Below are positions 5,925 to 6,534 of a stretch of 6,534 bases of DNA, piece after piece; positions within the stretch are counted from its first letter, which is position 1, and each line of letters begins with the position of its first letter. Position numbers and translations under genes: made by a program. The notes under the pieces are model-generated. The model was given only the letters and a program-made list of their open reading frames with translations, was not told the DNA's origin and made no database searches. This DNA comes from CAZIWX01 sp964543125 (GTDB lineage: Bacteria > Fidelibacterota > UBA8477), in NCBI GenBank assembly GCA_964543125.1, contig CAZIWX010000131.1, positions 1 through 6,534 of the forward strand. The letters are read 5' to 3'.

Positions 5925-6534
5925 TTGCATAAATTATTTAAACAAGCGGCTGAAGCTCTTGCAAGCTATCTTGGCCAACTATTGCCTTCACTTTACGATG
6001 ACTGGTGGAAAGATGCTGTGGTGGACAAGTTGTCTTTCCAGCAACAGCGACGAGTCGAACAAATGGGAATAGTCTCCCTCTCATCATTAGATATTTCTGC
6101 TTTGCTTCGGGTGTTAGATCAGAATTGGCGCCAGATTTCAATGAAGATGAATCTGTCCCCGGAAGCTCGTCATTTTGTTAAAGAGATGCAAACCGTCCGA
6201 AATAGATGGGCCCATGCGGGCACGGAGGGGTTCTCGCTGGAAGATGAATATCGGGATTTGGATACGCTGCAGCGATTCGCCACTGTGATTGAGGCCGAAG
6301 AGGCATTTATCCAGGAGATTCGAACGACAAAAACATCACTGCTCGAAAATCGTTTGAGATCTATTTCGAAAGCCCCTGCCAACGAAGTACAGTCAACCCG
6401 GGAGAAAGCACCACCAGCAGACGAATTTGAGCCTGGCCGGGTTATCTTTTTGAAGTCGAATCCTGAAATAAAGGGAGCGGTTGTGTCGATTATGCCGGGT
6501 AAGCCGGAAAATCGCTACAACGTGTTCATTGATG
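5925..6534 (+). CDS. Swt1-like HEPN domain protein, N-terminal part; probable helicase of a defence system (partial)
   Basis: The frame begins with TTG 5925, right after an in-frame TAG (5922-5924). GG of AAAAGGA is eight bases upstream. It stays open to the window end, showing 203 residues. Residues 1-125 match the Swt1-type HEPN pattern I know from defence-island proteins: WWKDAVVDKLS (27-37), SLSSLDISALLRVLDQNW (51-68) and LSPEARHFVKEMQTVRNRWAHAG (77-99). R92-N-R-W-A-H97 is an intact HEPN R-x4-H motif, the RNase signature. A charged linker (126-167) follows, then FEPGRVIFLKSNPEIKGAVVSIMPGKPENRYNVFID, which fits the SH3/Tudor-like barrel preceding SNF2 helicase domains in RapA/HepA-type proteins. 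HEPN domains generally act as RNases, toxins or protein-binding modules in antiviral systems. The helicase part is inferred; it would lie beyond the window. TTG may be replaced by a later start, but the conserved helix begins within the first 25 residues. Confidence 0.82.
   Translation, partial: MHKLFKQAAEALASYLGQLLPSLYDDWWKDAVVDKLSFQQQRRVEQMGIVSLSSLDISALLRVLDQNWRQISMKMNLSPEARHFVKEMQTVRNRWAHAGTEGFSLEDEYRDLDTLQRFATVIEAEEAFIQEIRTTKTSLLENRLRSISKAPANEVQSTREKAPPADEFEPGRVIFLKSNPEIKGAVVSIMPGKPENRYNVFID

Overview
The window suggests a bacterium of medium GC content, probably from the FCB group (Calditrichota/KSB1-like lineages). That guess rests on recalled family resemblance of the acylase and endonuclease/exonuclease/phosphatase proteins, not on any marker gene. 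All recognisable genes lie on the + strand, and three of the five main genes appear to start with TTG.

Left part (1-4407). A 6-phosphogluconolactonase gene (pentose phosphate pathway, step 2) overlaps the possible last codons of an upstream gene. A 175-base gap follows, holding two mutually exclusive hairpins. Next comes a membrane-anchored penicillin-acylase-family Ntn hydrolase of about 800 residues. Ten bases after its stop lies an exported endonuclease/exonuclease/phosphatase-family hydrolase. These two are probably co-transcribed and act outside the cytoplasm; their substrates cannot be read from the sequence.

Middle (4408-5924). A single alpha/beta hydrolase gene with an intact Ser-Asp-His triad sits between two non-coding stretches of about 340 and 390 bases. 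The first contains a nested inverted repeat (two 9-bp arms inside each other) and a second long-range stem. This could be a structured RNA, a leader or a decayed element. The second stretch contains no convincing gene. From about 4408 to 5924 the sequence looks more AT-rich than the left part, which fits an acquired or accessory segment.

Right edge (5925-6534). A gene runs off the window; its first 203 codons are visible. They encode a Swt1-like HEPN domain with an intact R-x4-H ribonuclease motif, a charged linker, and the start of a small beta-barrel domain like the one preceding the helicase in RapA/HepA-type proteins. Such proteins usually sit in defence islands, so the window probably ends at the edge of one. 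This is the most promising lead here, but most of the gene lies outside.
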